Origin: Prorocentrum cordatum
Taxonomy: Eukaryota > Sar > Dinophyceae > Prorocentrales > Prorocentraceae
Reading direction: 5' to 3'
Length of the DNA stretch: 64,000 nt
NCBI GenBank assembly: GCA_963575745.1
Contig: CAUYUJ010013858.1
Coordinates: 304,505 to 368,504, forward strand
Numbering within the stretch: the first letter of the stretch is position 1; each line of letters begins with the position of its first letter. The notes under the pieces are model-generated. The model saw only the letters and a program-made list of their open reading frames with translations, was not told the DNA's origin and made no database searches. The translations under genes were made by a program, and so were the position numbers. This document shows positions 10,960-21,559 of the stretch, piece by piece.

Positions 10960-11430
10960 GCCTCCTGGGAGCTGTCTGGGGGTCTCTTGGAGGCCTTTGG
11001 GGGGCCTCGTTGGGCCTCTTGGGGGCCTTTGGGGGCTTCTTAAGGGCCTCTTTGGCCGTCTTTGGAGCCGGTTTGGCCGTCCTGGGACCGTCGTGGAGGC
11101 CTCTTGGGGCAATCTTGGGGGTTTCTTGGGCAGTCGTAAGGAAGTTTTCAAGCAAATGTCAAAATCAGTCAAACACCCAAGGAACATCAACGATGTTGGC
11201 ATCTTGGAGCCTGCCTGGAGGACCTCTTGGAGACCTCCTGTGCCATCTTCGGGGCCGTCTTGGGCGCTTGTTGGGCCGTCTTGGGCTCTCTTGGATCATC
11301 TTGGCGGTCTTGGCCGCATCTTGGGAGCGTCTTGGAGGCCTTCTTGGCGCCATCTTGGACTCTCTTGGGGCCATCGTAGCCGTCTTGGAGGCCATCTTGA
11401 GTCCATCTTGGAGACCTTCTTGAGGCCCTC
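10960..11430 (+). repeat. CTTGGGG minisatellite with inserted module at 11,140-11,215
   Basis: Minisatellite blocks flank a segment containing AAGCAAATGTCAAAATC, CAAACACC, AGGAACA and a GATG-TGGC end. The same order of words is found at 57,357-57,410, also inside a CTTGGGG array. Confidence 0.8.
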
Positions 11431-11582
11431 TTGAGCGAAGCAGTTGGCGTGATGGGGTGCCGCCCAGAGCTTTTCGGGTGGCCAGCGGGTTAGGCCGAAG
11501 CCCCGGTGGGAGTTCTTTCGAAAAGAACCGAAAACTCCCAGACGTCAGCACGCCGTGCACCCCTGTTGCAAGCCACAGGTCG
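11431..11582. other. no gene recognised
   Basis: GC-rich spacer. No feature recognised. Confidence 0.3.
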
Positions 11583-11776
11583 GCGGCGAGCGAGATGGGG
11601 AGATGAGAAGGAGAAGGCCCTCTCAGAAGGCGGCGGGTCTTCGCAGAAGCCCTCGCACCTTCTGAGACGTTTTCTTTGTTTTCGGGGAAGGCTCAGAAAA
11701 CTTCTCAGAAGGCCAGGGGACTTCCGCACCTTCTGAGGAGGCCTTCTCCTTCTCACTTCCCCCCCTCGCTCGCCGC
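11583..11776. repeat. four-arm fold-back element
   Basis: The ends are a perfect 10-bp inverted repeat (GCGGCGAGCG at 11,583-11,592 and its complement at 11,767-11,776). GAGAAGGAGAAGGCC and CTCAGAAGG arms repeat in alternating orientation. An inner hairpin pairs 11,658-11,675 with 11,695-11,712 at 17 of 18 positions. Architecture matches the elements at 335-477 and 29,530-29,708. Confidence 0.75.
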
Positions 11777-11829
11777 ATGAAAGGGGGCGGCCGATCCAGT
11801 GGCCGTCGGCCCAACCCGCCGCCGCGCGT

Positions 11830-12215
11830 GGTTTGTGGACCCGTGGCCTCCTCAGATGCCTGGAGGCCTCTTGGATGCCTGTTGGGGTCCCCTGGGGATC
11901 TCCTGGGGGTCTCGTAGGGGTCTCTCATGAGCCTCTTGGCGCCTCGCGGCGGTCTCGGAGGCCATCGTGAGGTGGAGTGTTCGAACTGTCGGTTCGTGTT
12001 TCCCCTCGTGGGGCAATCTTGGCGGCCTCTTGGGCCCCTTCTGTGGGCTTGGAGGCAGTCCTGGGCAAGAGTGAAGGTTTGTGGGGCCAACTTGGGCGTT
12101 CTTAAGCCCGAACGCCCGAGAACGTGCTTCCCCTGAGCCTGGCCTCTCGGGGCGGCTCCTAAAGCCTCGAAGACGGCCGAGGAGACGCCCAAGAGCGCTC
12201 CAAGACGGGACCTGG
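11830..12215 (+). repeat. degenerate CTTGG-type minisatellite
   Basis: Units such as GAGGCCTCTTGGATGCC and GGCGGCCTCTTGGGCCCC, more diverged than at 9-10 kb. Confidence 0.6.
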
Positions 12216-13356
12216 GACCACCTCAGGCCTTGGGCCATGTTGCAGGCATGAGTCCGAACCGTGCCCCGAGGCCTTGGAGAAAACCACGCGGGCCACCCTG
12301 CGAGCGCCGGGGAGCGCCCCGAATTGTGAACCCTGAGCCCCTCAAGGAGCATCCACAGTGTCCAGATGCAGCGAACACGAGAGATCCGAGGACACGCCAC
12401 TCAGCGCCCCGGGCACGGTGGCGGATCCCCTGTTATAGCCAGACGACGCACTGCTTGTTGTGTCCACAGCCCGGATGGCAGGGCGCTCCTTCTGACACCT
12501 CTCGAAGGAGCTCTGGGAGCTCTTGGAGGGAGCTTCCGAAGGAGCTTCTGGAAACCTGCACAGCACACGCATTGAGGATCAGTGCCCACGGCACGGTGTC
12601 GGATACCCCGTTGGCCAGATGATGCATTGACATCGACGTTTCGTCTCCGCGTGTGCGGGCCTCTTGAGTACGGCGGGTGGGCAGGTTTTCGTCTCCCTGG
12701 AAGAGACGCAACTGGCGCACGCCCAGCGCATGGCTGGTGCAGTGGGAGGTGCTAAGGGGTGGAGTTTGTAGCTGCGTGTGCGTGACACGTGCTATACGTT
12801 CGCGTGCTGAATCTCTGATGTCGCATGTCCAATTCCCGGTGCCCGATGACGGCATCGCATTGGGCAGAAGGCACATCGTACAACTGGTTTTTCAAACCAG
12901 GACGTTGTAGGTACCTAGCACAATAATGTACATTGGACATGTGATACTATGCTGTAATTCCTGGCCTCTGCCGCCAGTCGATATTTACGGTAGAGCCTAG
13001 GTCCCGCCGATGTGTTCTTGTGATTTGGTGGGGTCCTTGGAGCCCGATGTGCGAAATCCACGCCGATGCGGGATAGAGATCGATCTGATTGGGCTTCAAA
13101 AGCTTGAGGAGGCAGTCGTTGCGGGGTACGGCGATGGTGTTTTTCTTGGAGTGCGCGTTAGATCTCCGCGCGGTTCTTTGCCTTGCGAGTGCATCGCGGT
13201 GGAGGTGGCCTCTGAACGCTCCAGGGCCATCATGCTAGCGGCCTCGCTCTGAAGGAGATTCACGTGACCCCGTTGCGTGCAATATTTGCTTCGGGCGAGT
13301 TCGAACCTCCAACGTCTTGAAATCATCAGAGCTTGCTTCTGCCTTTTAAAGTATAC
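12216..13356. other. no gene recognised
   Basis: Mostly unique-looking sequence. A GGCACGGTGGCGGAT-like phrase occurs twice (about 12,415 and 12,590) and again near 34,357. Open frames are short and show no domain. Confidence 0.35.
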
Positions 13357-13435
13357 ACATCAGAGTGAGGGGGCCGAACGGTCATTCACTGTCCCTGGGT
13401 GCGTGGCTGAAATGGGATTCCGCGGTGCGGATTCT
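13357..13435 (+). repeat. dispersed repeat, inverted relative to 1760-1858
   Basis: Starts with CAGAGTGAGGGGGCCGAA and runs through CCCTGGGTGCGTGG to GCGGTGCGGATTCTCG. Homologous to the reverse complement of 1760-1858. Confidence 0.7.
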
Positions 13436-13520
13436 CGTTGTTGTTGTTTGTTGTTGTTTGTTGTTGTTGTTGTTTGTTGTTGTTGTTGTTGTTTGTTGTT
13501 GTTGTTTGTTGTCGTCGTCC
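13436..13520 (+). repeat. TTG microsatellite
   Basis: TTGTTGTTTGTTGTTG-type tract. The long Val-rich and Asn/Gln/Thr-rich frames over it are spurious. Confidence 0.9.
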
Positions 13521-13815
13521 CACCCGCAACCCGCCCCGCGACCCCACCCGCGACCCATCCCGCGACCCACCCCGCGACCCACCCCGCGACCCACCCCGCG
13601 ACCCACCCGCGACCCACCCGCGACCCACCCCGCGACCCACCCCGCGACCAACCCCGCGACCCACCCGCGACCCACCCGCGACCCACCCGCGACCCACCCC
13701 GCGACCCGCCCGCGGCCCACCCCGCGACCCACCCGCGACCCACCCGCGACCCACCCGCGACCCATCCGCGACCCACCCGCGACCCACCCCGCGATCCACC
13801 CGCGACCCACCTTCG
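13521..13815 (+). repeat. CGACCCACCC minisatellite
   Basis: About 25 units of 10-12 bp (CGACCCACCCG or CGACCCACCCCG). Confidence 0.92.
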
Positions 13816-14250
13816 ACCCAAACCACGTTCAAGGTACAAACCACAATTTTCGGCGCCTGCGACGGGCTTTTTTTGCATTCCTTCCAGGTGGAGAGCCCGC
13901 GACCCACCCCGCGACCAACTCGCGACCAACCCGCGACCCAAACCACGTTCAGGGTACAAACCACATTTTTCGGCGCTTGCGGCGGGCATCTTTTGCATCC
14001 GTTTCAGGTGGAGAGCCCGCGGCCCACCCGCGACCACATTCAGGGTACAAAAACATGGTTTTGGCGCCTGCGGCGGGCATATTTTGCATTCGTTCCCCGT
14101 GGAGAACCCGCGGCCCACCCGCGACCCATTCCACGTTCAGTGTACAAACCAAATTGTTCGGCGCCTGCGGCGGGCTGCTTTTGCATTCCTTTCAGGTGGA
14201 GGTGGAGAGCCCGCGACCCACCCGCGACCCAAACCACGTTCATTGAACAA
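13816..14250 (+). repeat. ~100-bp tandem repeat with CGGCGGGC-TTTTGCATTC core
   Basis: Four to five units, each with AACCACGTTCA, GGTACAAACCA, TTCGGCGCCTGCGGCGGGC, TTTTGCATTC, a CAGGTGGAGAGCCCGCG end and a CGACCC linker shared with the array just upstream. Confidence 0.8.
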
Positions 14251-14499
14251 ACCAATGCCGCACAAGCGCGGCGGCGGATTTTTGCATGCCGCCTGAGCCC
14301 GCAACGACCTCTTCAAGCCCCGCGCATCCACACCAGCCCGTCCAGCAACTTTGCCCTGGCGAGTTGCCTTGATCAGAGAAGTCGGGGAGCATAAAGTGGA
14401 AAAAAGGATTGCGTTGCCGTTATCTTGGGAAAGGAGGGGGAGGCAGGAGGAGTAAACAGGGGACGAGGAGAACGCGAAAGAAGAGAGGATGTAAGGAGA
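14251..14499. other. no gene recognised
   Basis: Spacer with a purine-rich 3' half. Nothing recognised. Confidence 0.3.
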
Positions 14500-14832
14500 A
14501 TGTGGAGAAAGAGGAGGAGGAGGAGGAGGAGCAGGAGGACGAGGGGGGGGAGGAGGGGAGGAGGGGGAGGAGGAGGACGAGGGGGAGGAGGGGGAGGAGG
14601 GGGAGGAGGATGATGATGGACGACAATGGGAGGACGATGGTGGAGGCCGATGAGGGGGTGGACGACAATGGGAGGACGATGATGGAAGGACGAGGGGGGG
14701 AGAGGGAGGACGAGGAAGAAGAGAGGAGGAGGAGGACGAGGTGGAGGAGGAGGATGACGATGACGATGACGACGAGGACGAGGACGAGGAGGAGGAGGAG
14801 GAGGAGGAGGAGGAGGAGGAGGAGGAGGAGAG
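14500..14832 (+). repeat. GAG/GGA purine microsatellite
   Basis: GAGGAGGAGGAC-type triplets with short TGATGATGG interruptions. It generates poly-Glu and poly-Ser/Leu frames. Confidence 0.9.
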
Positions 14833-15114
14833 CGCCATCGACAGGGAAGGTGGGGGCCACGAGGTCCGCCGGCTCGACGACGCCCGCGTCGCCCGCGCCC
14901 GCCCCCTCACTCTTATCCGCAATTGCGGGGTGCTACGTATTTATGTGATCCAGGTCCCGAAGCCCCCCCCCACCATGCTGATGGTATTGGGCCCCCCCCA
15001 CCCACCCCCGATGGGCCTGGGCTCCCCCCCCCCGTGGGTGTGGTGTGGCCTGTGGCCTGCGGGTGTGGGGTGGTGGGGGCGCGTTCCGATGTCACGTCTG
15101 GGATCTGAGAAAAA
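14833..15114. other. no gene recognised
   Basis: GC-rich spacer containing repeated CCCCCCCAC runs. Confidence 0.3.
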
Positions 15115-15410
15115 TCGTCATCGTCGTCGTCGGCATCTTCGCCGCCGTCGTCGTCTGCCACTGCCTCCCTTTCCGCCTCTTCGTTCCACAGAGGGCGTGA
15201 GAGAGGGGGGTGGAGCAAGGGAGCAATGTGGGGGCGAGGAGGGAGGAGGGAGGGGGGAGAGGGAGGGACGACGACGGCGGCGACGACGGCGACGACGACG
15301 ACGTTGGCGAAGACGATGGCGGCGACAACGACGACGACGACGACGACGGCGACGACGATGGCGGCGACAACGACGACGACGACGACGGCGGTGGCGACGT
15401 CGTCCCCCCC
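15115..15410 (+). repeat. CGTCGT / CGACGA microsatellites
   Basis: A CGTCGTCGTC block (about 15,117-15,155) and a CGACGACGACGG block (about 15,270-15,400). Confidence 0.9.
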
Positions 15411-15534
15411 CCATCCCACCTGGAGGGTGGGTGGGGGGGCCCGCCGAGTCCTGGGACCCATCCCATCTGGGGGGGGGTGGCCGCCGGACGGGAGCCGGGA
15501 TCTAATTTACATACGGATACACATGTATATAGAC

Positions 15535-15535
<1 letters not shown>

Positions 15536-15568
<33 letters not shown>

Positions 15569-15570
15569 TT
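15536..15570. repeat. (AT)n(AG)n microsatellite
   Basis: An ATATATATATATATATAT run followed by GAGAGAGAGAG. Confidence 0.95.
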
Positions 15571-16955
15571 GCTTGTATTGGCCTCCAGGAGCCGTTTCTG
15601 GGCTACAGAACTTTCAAAGAGCGATCAGAGGAAGGGATCGAGATTTCCAGGGGCCGCGTATTGAAAAAACAAGGCATCGGAGGTCGTGGAGTCTGCAAAG
15701 CGGGTGGCCGTCGAGAGAAACCATACGGCTTATTTCCAGTTTGTACCCGAGCTCTGCGAGGGACTCTTCAGTGCTCACAATTCCAGGCGCGGTGTGGTTT
15801 GACGGCAAGCCAAGTCATGATTCACGGAGTCCGCGTTGATTCGCGCGTGTACCCATCCTCTGGTTTCTCTTCCCTTATGCTGTTTCTTTCCTGTCGTGTC
15901 ATCCGAAGTGATGATGGTATGTTTGTCGTGTACAGCTTTGATGTGAATTCGGGGCGAATCCACTTGTACATGCGGGTGGGTGGGAGGGGCTTGCGCCATG
16001 GCGATGATCTTCGACGCTCCCATTGGCGGCGTCCTTTACATGTTCCGAGCCTAAGATATCTGGGTCGCAGAGATTGGATGGCGAGCTCAGAATGGGTGAA
16101 GACGTGTCCCGTCCGGGTCCCCTCTTCATGAGCCCATCAAGCAGTCTCCCTGAGAATACCTCGCCCGTGAGTGGTATGTGGCTGCAAACGAATCGTTGAT
16201 CGATCTTCCAGGTCGTGACCATTTGACCTTTCAGAGCGGATTTCTTCCTAGGGGTGGAAACAGTCACGACAGGTCTGAAGGTCTAGCCTTCTGCCGCATT
16301 GAAGAGTTGAACAACAACCAGCTCATACACCGCATGTTGTTCCGTGACTCGGCCTGTGTAGCGGTTGGTCAGGGTCTGGTATCGGCTTAGGGTTGGTATA
16401 TTTTGTTTGCTTCGTTTGTGGCTACGTTCGGGGCATTACGCCTACCGGTTCAATTTTTATTCGCCTCGTGTCTCTTGCGGATGAGCGAGGAGTGAGGCAG
16501 AGGAGGGGTGACGAAGGCCATCAAACCATAGACAATACTCGCGTCATGCAGGTTTTCTGTCAGCTCATGTGAGCTGGGAGCTCCTGGGTAGTCCAGGCTG
16601 GCCTATATTATTGACAAGGCCGATTGTTCTTAGCGGCGAATTAGTTGTGGGAGTGCGTTGTCATCATGTCCGTGTGACTGTGTACGCCCCTATCAAGCAG
16701 CCAGGGCGGAGTCAGGATGCAACCGCTTCTGGCTGAAATATCCATTGTGCGTTAATTTGTTTGACCAGTTTGCTTCCGCGGAAAGCGGCATCCTCGTATT
16801 CAGGCTTCTGCCTGCTCACAGCACCGCCCCTTCGCTCCCGTTCAGGCTTACGTCGGCTTCCAATTTCTTGAGATGCCGGGGGAGGAGAGAGACAGTGGGA
16901 GGGTGTCGTTTGGTAGCAAATCATGGGAGGTTGGAAAACCCTCTAAGTTCCGTCT
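15571..16955. other. no gene recognised
   Basis: The least repetitive stretch of the first 19 kb. Short plus-strand frames at 15,661-16,131 and 16,658-16,996 have no recognisable domain. A spliced host gene could be hidden here but I cannot support one. Confidence 0.35.
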
Positions 16956-17090
16956 TTAGAGTCGGCTCGCGTCGATTAGCGTCTAGGAGTCGATGAGGTA
17001 GCGCCGATTTAGAGTCGGCTAGCGTCGATTTGCGTCGACCTAGCGTCGACTAGCGTCGACTTCGCGTCGATCAGCGTCGATTCGCAAGAG
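16956..17090 (+). repeat. TAGCGTCGA minisatellite
   Basis: Repeated (C/T)TAGCGTCGACT / GAGTCGGCTAGCGTCGA words with 11-13-bp spacing. Confidence 0.75.
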
Positions 17091-17557
17091 CCGGCAAGAT
17101 GGTATGGGAGGTCTCACGAGTTGCCACCGAAGGTGTCGGAGGGCGGAGAAACGGCACCACCATTATCACCAGGGTGGGCACCTCCAGCGAGGGGGGTCCA
17201 CGATGCCTCCCCGAGCTGGGGAGAGGGTGCGCCTCGAGCTAGAAAAGGGGAGGGGGGGGGGGGCGACGCCACCCGGGGAACCCTTCCCTGGCTCCTCCCG
17301 CGGGCGGCCCCCGGTGAGGCTGGTGGCGCCGCTCCTCCGTGCCCGCAAGGGGGGGATGGAAGGCGGGGGAAGAGGGCCCCGCGGCCCCAGTCGCACGCGC
17401 GAGCGCCGCCGACCTCCCGGCCGGGGGGGGGGGGCGGGCGGGCCGGGTCTCCAGCTCCAGCAGTGGGCATCCCGAGGCACGTTTCCAGCATGGGGCGAAG
17501 CGTCGCGCCTGGCATCTGGGCCCACCAGAGAATGGTGTCAGAAGCGTTTGTGGTCTG
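17091..17557. other. GC-rich region, no gene recognised
   Basis: Three plus frames and three minus frames are simultaneously open, which argues against any one being coding. G runs lie at about 17,250 and 17,428. Confidence 0.35.
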
Positions 17558-17676
17558 CACGACATGTTCTTAGAACAGTTCGGGCCGAGACTGTCTTCTT
17601 TCAGCACATCAGGTTTATGCTATTAGAAAATTGTTCTGTCCTTAGAAGATTCGTGGGTTCTAAAGAACATGTCGTG
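17558..17676. repeat. inverted-repeat hairpin
   Basis: CACGACATGTTCTTAGAAC (17,558-17,576) pairs with GTTCTAAAGAACATGTCGTG (17,657-17,676) with a single unpaired base. The loop is about 80 bp. MITE-like, no ORF. Confidence 0.7.
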
Positions 17677-17883
17677 GTAGGCCTATAGGAATGCCGGGAC
17701 GGTTGGTCCCTACTCAAATGTCCCCAGCAGGATCTATTCCACTGCGCCCACTGGCCGTCCCTTGCCTTTCCCGTGCCTGGGTGAGCGAGAACAGGATTAG
17801 TGCGAAGATGCTTACGTACTGATACGGGTATTTGTCCGTTGTTTTCGGGCGTAGCCCGAATTGTTTCTCGCGAGTTAAACTGA

Positions 17884-17985
17884 TTCAACTGAGGGCGCAA
17901 CCTATGGCGCAACCGATAGGATACGGTTTTATTTTCGGCCGCTGAGGGCGCAACTTATGGCGCAACCGATAGGAGACTGTATTAT
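17884..17985 (+). repeat. two 53-bp repeat units (GAGGGCGCAACCTATGGCGC)
   Basis: Two units, GCAAC starting at 17,897 and 17,950. Same unit and same 53-bp spacing as the five-unit array at 30,990-31,262. Confidence 0.85.
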
Positions 17986-18011
17986 TTTTCACGCTTCGCG
18001 TATCCCCACCA

Positions 18012-18041
18012 CCATTCTGGCTCAAGCCGCTCTGGCTCAAG
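18012..18041 (+). other. two tandem spliced-leader-like relicts
   Basis: CCATTCTGGCTCAAG (18,012-18,026) is immediately followed by CCGCTCTGGCTCAAG (18,027-18,041). As I recall it, the dinoflagellate trans-spliced leader ends in CCATTTTGGCTCAAG, so the first copy differs at one base and the second at three. Tandem truncated leaders are a known mark of mRNAs reverse-transcribed back into dinoflagellate genomes. What follows is GCC-rich DNA in which I cannot identify the retroposed gene. Two short matches could still be coincidence. Confidence 0.5.
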
Positions 18042-18169
18042 GTGCGCCGAGCCGGCTGTGCGCCATGGGCCGGAGGTGCCCCGTCCTCCGGTCCGCCTGG
18101 TGGGGGCCAGGAAAACGCTCTTCTTCTTGGCCTCCCCTTCCCCCCCCCCCGCGCCATGTCGCCGCGCTC

Positions 18170-19057
18170 GGCTTGCCGGCGGCAGCAGCGGCGGGCGGCG
18201 GTCGCGCGCCAGGCCGCCACCGCCGGCGCGGCCGCCGAGGCCGCCGCGGCGCCGCCGCCCGGCCTGCCGCTGCACTCGGCTGCCGCCGGCGCCGCCGCCG
18301 CCGCGGCGGCCGGCCGCTCGGCCAGGGCCGCCGCCGCGGCGCGCTGCCGCAGCCCCTGCTGGCAGCGCGGCCGCGCGGCCCACCGCGGCCGCCGCCGACG
18401 CTGCCGCCCCCTGCTGGCAGCCTGGCCGCGCGGCCCGCCGCGGCCCGCCCCCTGCAGCGGCTGGCGCCGCCGGCGCTGCCGCCCCCGCGGCCGCCGGCGA
18501 CGGCGCCGCCGCTGCGGGTGCGGGCGCGCGCGCCGCCGCTGCGGCCGCTGACGCCGCCGCCGCTTGCGCGGCCGCGGCCAAGGCGGCCTCTGCGGCCGCC
18601 CTGCACGCTGCGGCGGCGGGCGCCGCTGCCGCCGCCGGCGCGGGCGCCGCTGCCGGCGCCGCGGGCGCCGCCGGCGCCGCCTGCGCTGCCGGCGCCGCGG
18701 GCGCCGCGGGCGCCGCCGCCACCGGTGGCGCCGCGGGCGCCGCCGGCGCCGTTGGTGCCGCGGGCGCCGCGGGCGCTGGGCGCGAAAATGGCCCCGCCGC
18801 CGCCGGCGGGGCCGCGGGCGCCGCAGGCGCCGCCGCGGGCGCTGCTGGGGCCGGCGCCGCGGGCCCGGTGGCCGGCGCCGCCGCCGCCGCCCTTGCGGCC
18901 GCCGGCGCCGCGGCCGCCGCCGCCGCCGCCGTGGCGAGGCGGCCGCCGCTGTGGCCGCGGGCCACGCGGCCGGCGCCGCGGCCGCCGCGGCCCGCGCGGC
19001 CGCGCTTGGGCCCGCCGCGGTTGGCGCCGCCGCGGCCGCCGCAGCCGCGGCGGCCGC

Positions 19058-19060
<3 letters not shown>
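18170..19060. repeat. GCC/GGC-rich low-complexity block
   Basis: Nearly pure GCCGCCGGCGCC-type sequence. Long Ala/Arg/Pro frames are open in several phases on both strands and are compositional artefacts. Confidence 0.85.

Positions 19061-19100
<40 letters not shown>
19061..19100 (+). repeat. (CAG)n tract abutting the left direct repeat
   Basis: About 13 CAG units end exactly where the 425-bp direct repeat starts. A shorter (CAG)n tract sits at the same place before the right copy. Confidence 0.95.
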
Positions 19101-19102
<2 letters not shown>

Positions 19103-19525
19103 TTCTTCTCTGTGCTGCACTCCTCCCTTTTTGCACCGCCAGGCGAGTGCATCGTCACAGCGCACGTCGCGCTCGACTCGAGCCTGCCTTCCATTCTGCT
19201 CAACATCGCTCGCCTTTTTCTCCTCTTTTGCCTTTCAATCCTCATATGCATATGTGCATTAGCACGCGTACTGCTCGCTTGTATCGCTACATCGCCATAT
19301 ATTTGTACAGTGGTCAGTATCACACTGTATTTAGTATTTGGCTGAGAGAGTGGAGGCCGCGTAATCCAGCAGTGCCAGTCGGTAGCCTGGCGCTCTCAGA
19401 ACCCGTGAGGAGCCACGGTGCGAGTGAAAAGCGTTATCAAGATAACCTCGAGTGTTCATGATAGTCGTGCTTCCCTTGCTGTCGCTCCTACACTTTCAGT
19501 TCCTACCAACTGCGAGACCAGCAGC
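19101..19525 (+). repeat. left pseudo-LTR (direct repeat copy 1)
   Basis: 425 bp beginning AATTCTTCTCTGTGCTGC and ending TGCGAGACCAGCAGC. It differs from the right copy only at 19,131 (T/A), 19,189 (T/C) and 19,313 (G/A). It contains a perfect GTTATC-AA-GATAAC hairpin near 19,433. It presumably supplies 5' regulatory sequence, but no promoter motif is recognised. Confidence 0.95.
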
Positions 19526-20099
19526 TCACCCCCAGAAGCCTCCTTGTGGGCGGGGGTGGTTAAACTATAACCCTTCCGTAAATTGCGAACCTTTACATTC
19601 CATATGGAGATCGCCTACAGACGAGCCCGCAATGTCTTCCCCGCACTACAGTACAGTGAATGGCAGCACCACGTTCAACTTCAGAGAGGCCTCCAGGTCC
19701 TCAGAGCCGCCTGCCAGTACTGTCAGCTGCCACACGGTGGAACAGAGGAAAACCTATGCAGAATGTTGGCGAGAGCTTTTGGCAATTGGGCCCTTCGAGG
19801 GTTCTTACAGCCAGACCTCATACATAAACTACGTGATGTACGATGTGTGTTTGGGGTACTGGCTTGCAAAAGGGAGATCGAACGCACGAATTTGGACATG
19901 TTATTATATTCTCGGATGTCATCAGTTTTACCACTTTGCAGCAACAAACCACAGTACAAAGCACCATGTGCGCATGGTGCTCAGAGCGGCCAAACCAGAG
20001 CTGCAGGGTGTATTGTTGTATCGAGCGTTTAACTCAGCTTTTTGGAAATCATTCCTCCAACAACTTGAACACACACGTTTTGCTCCGAAAGCCGACCAC

Positions 20100-20400
20100 A
20101 ATAAAACGGGTATGCTGTATGCTGCAGTATCCCTTGAATGTGGGGCCTGGTACCTGGGCAAAGCACAGACAAGCCGCCGAGTTAACGGCAAAGCTTGGCA
20201 TGGGGGAATGGCCCGTTTCAAGGAACATTTCCATGCGACATTCATGGATGCAGGATCTCAGACACACAGGCCTAGATATAAACAGTGGAGTAGTTGTACT
20301 ATGTGGTCTTTGGTGTCGACGCCCCTTGCATATGGTAGTATATCACATGTCTTGCAGTATGAGCTGTTTGCCATTGAAGTGTTGCACCCGCCCACACAGA
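20100..20400 (+). other. GIY-YIG-like endonuclease region
   Basis: In order: GMLYAAV (GIY position, G codon at 20,109), AWYLGKAQ (YIG position), MARFKEHFHA (the Arg-x(3)-His helix), then HVLQYELFAIEVLHPPTQ supplying the downstream catalytic Glu and the following Pro. Spacing fits the small GIY-YIG fold, which in Penelope-like elements nicks target DNA. Identification rests on motif order only. Confidence 0.6.
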
Positions 20401-21559
20401 TACTCCCAGCAAGTAAGCAGGGAAGACGAGACCCGCGGAAACGTGAGTTCCCGAGGTTCCGGCGACACCCAAATGTGGAGCAGGAGTGTTCACTTAATCT
20501 ACTTACACAGATACGTACACGTACACATATACGACAACGCATGTTGCGCACGCAAGCTTCATTCCCATCCCTTGCCTCGTGGTGCCAGCGCTATTTGCTC
20601 ATACCCCTGGCACGCGTCAAGCAGCTTATGTATGTTAGAGGATATGAGCCATGGTTGTGCGTGTATTTGGGGGATCTGGGCACACGCCTCGACTACAGAC
20701 GAGTCTGGAGGCACGCGCTCCTTGTCCCATATCTCGTTCGTCTCTGGTGTCTGTGTTGCCATTTGTGTTACCAGCAACGAGAAACAGCTCGTAGTAAAAT
20801 TGAACGGTTTTTACAGACGGGAAACTTGCTGCCGAGCAGGACCTTTACCATCCGTATTGCGTCATCCTGCCCCAACGTCTTGGCCAGAGTGCGACGAGTG
20901 GTGCGACAATATATGTGGAGAGCCACCAGAGGGCGAAAGCACCTATACGAGTATTGTGTCGCCAAATGCCAAGTTGTCGGTTCGCGTGCTGCATACTTTA
21001 GTGATAGGCTCACACAACAGCATCAAGCATCATCTCTCTTCTCTGTCTGCTTCTACCACCAGTTGTGCCATGACCCAGATATTAGCAACACACTCTCCCA
21101 TGACATCATTTGGGATTCGACTTTTTGGGATATCCCTGAGCCCGTGGACTTGTGTAAGCTTTGGCAGCAGCTGGCCCCCCAGCTCCATGCACACTTTAGG
21201 AAGTATCAGTTCTCGCGCACACAGTTCAGCTATGCATGGTTATATGATCGATGCTTCCACCATCTGGCCCCGTTGCAGCCCCCACCTGAAGCATCCATAC
21301 TCCCAATTGGTGAGATTAGAGCCTTCAACCTTCGTGAATATCCCCAGCACGTGTGGATCGGAGTCGACAAGACCCACACCGACGTGTGGGGATCCCGATA
21401 TATGCATACATCTGGAGGTTGGGGCGTTGCTTCCTCGAAGATAATATTCACTACGAGTACATGCAGCATCTCACGCCTAAGCAAGTTGTCAGAATGCAGC
21501 GAAAGCGCGATGAAAGGATGGTGCCACAGCAGTGGCGCAGTCCCCACGTTGCCCAAATT

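Noticed and set aside
13285-13310. tRNA B-box (GAGTTCGAACCTCC)
   Set aside because: No A-box or cloverleaf pairing upstream at the required distance. The similar GTTCGAA words at 31,408 and 34,293 fail the same way.
17957-19345. 384-467-aa Ala/Arg/Pro-rich frames on both strands
   Set aside because: Open in several phases at once because the DNA is almost pure G/C triplets.
19400-19460. Hammerhead ribozyme in the pseudo-LTR (expected in many Penelope-like elements)
   Set aside because: TGAGGAG, GTGAAAA and a GTTATC/GATAAC hairpin appear in order, but the base before TGAGGA is G instead of C, helix II does not form and the stem next to GAAA does not pair. The right copy (24,893-24,950) is identical.
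19843-21444. 533-aa plus-strand frame
   Set aside because: Overlaps the GIY-YIG frame and shows no domain. Treated as a shadow.
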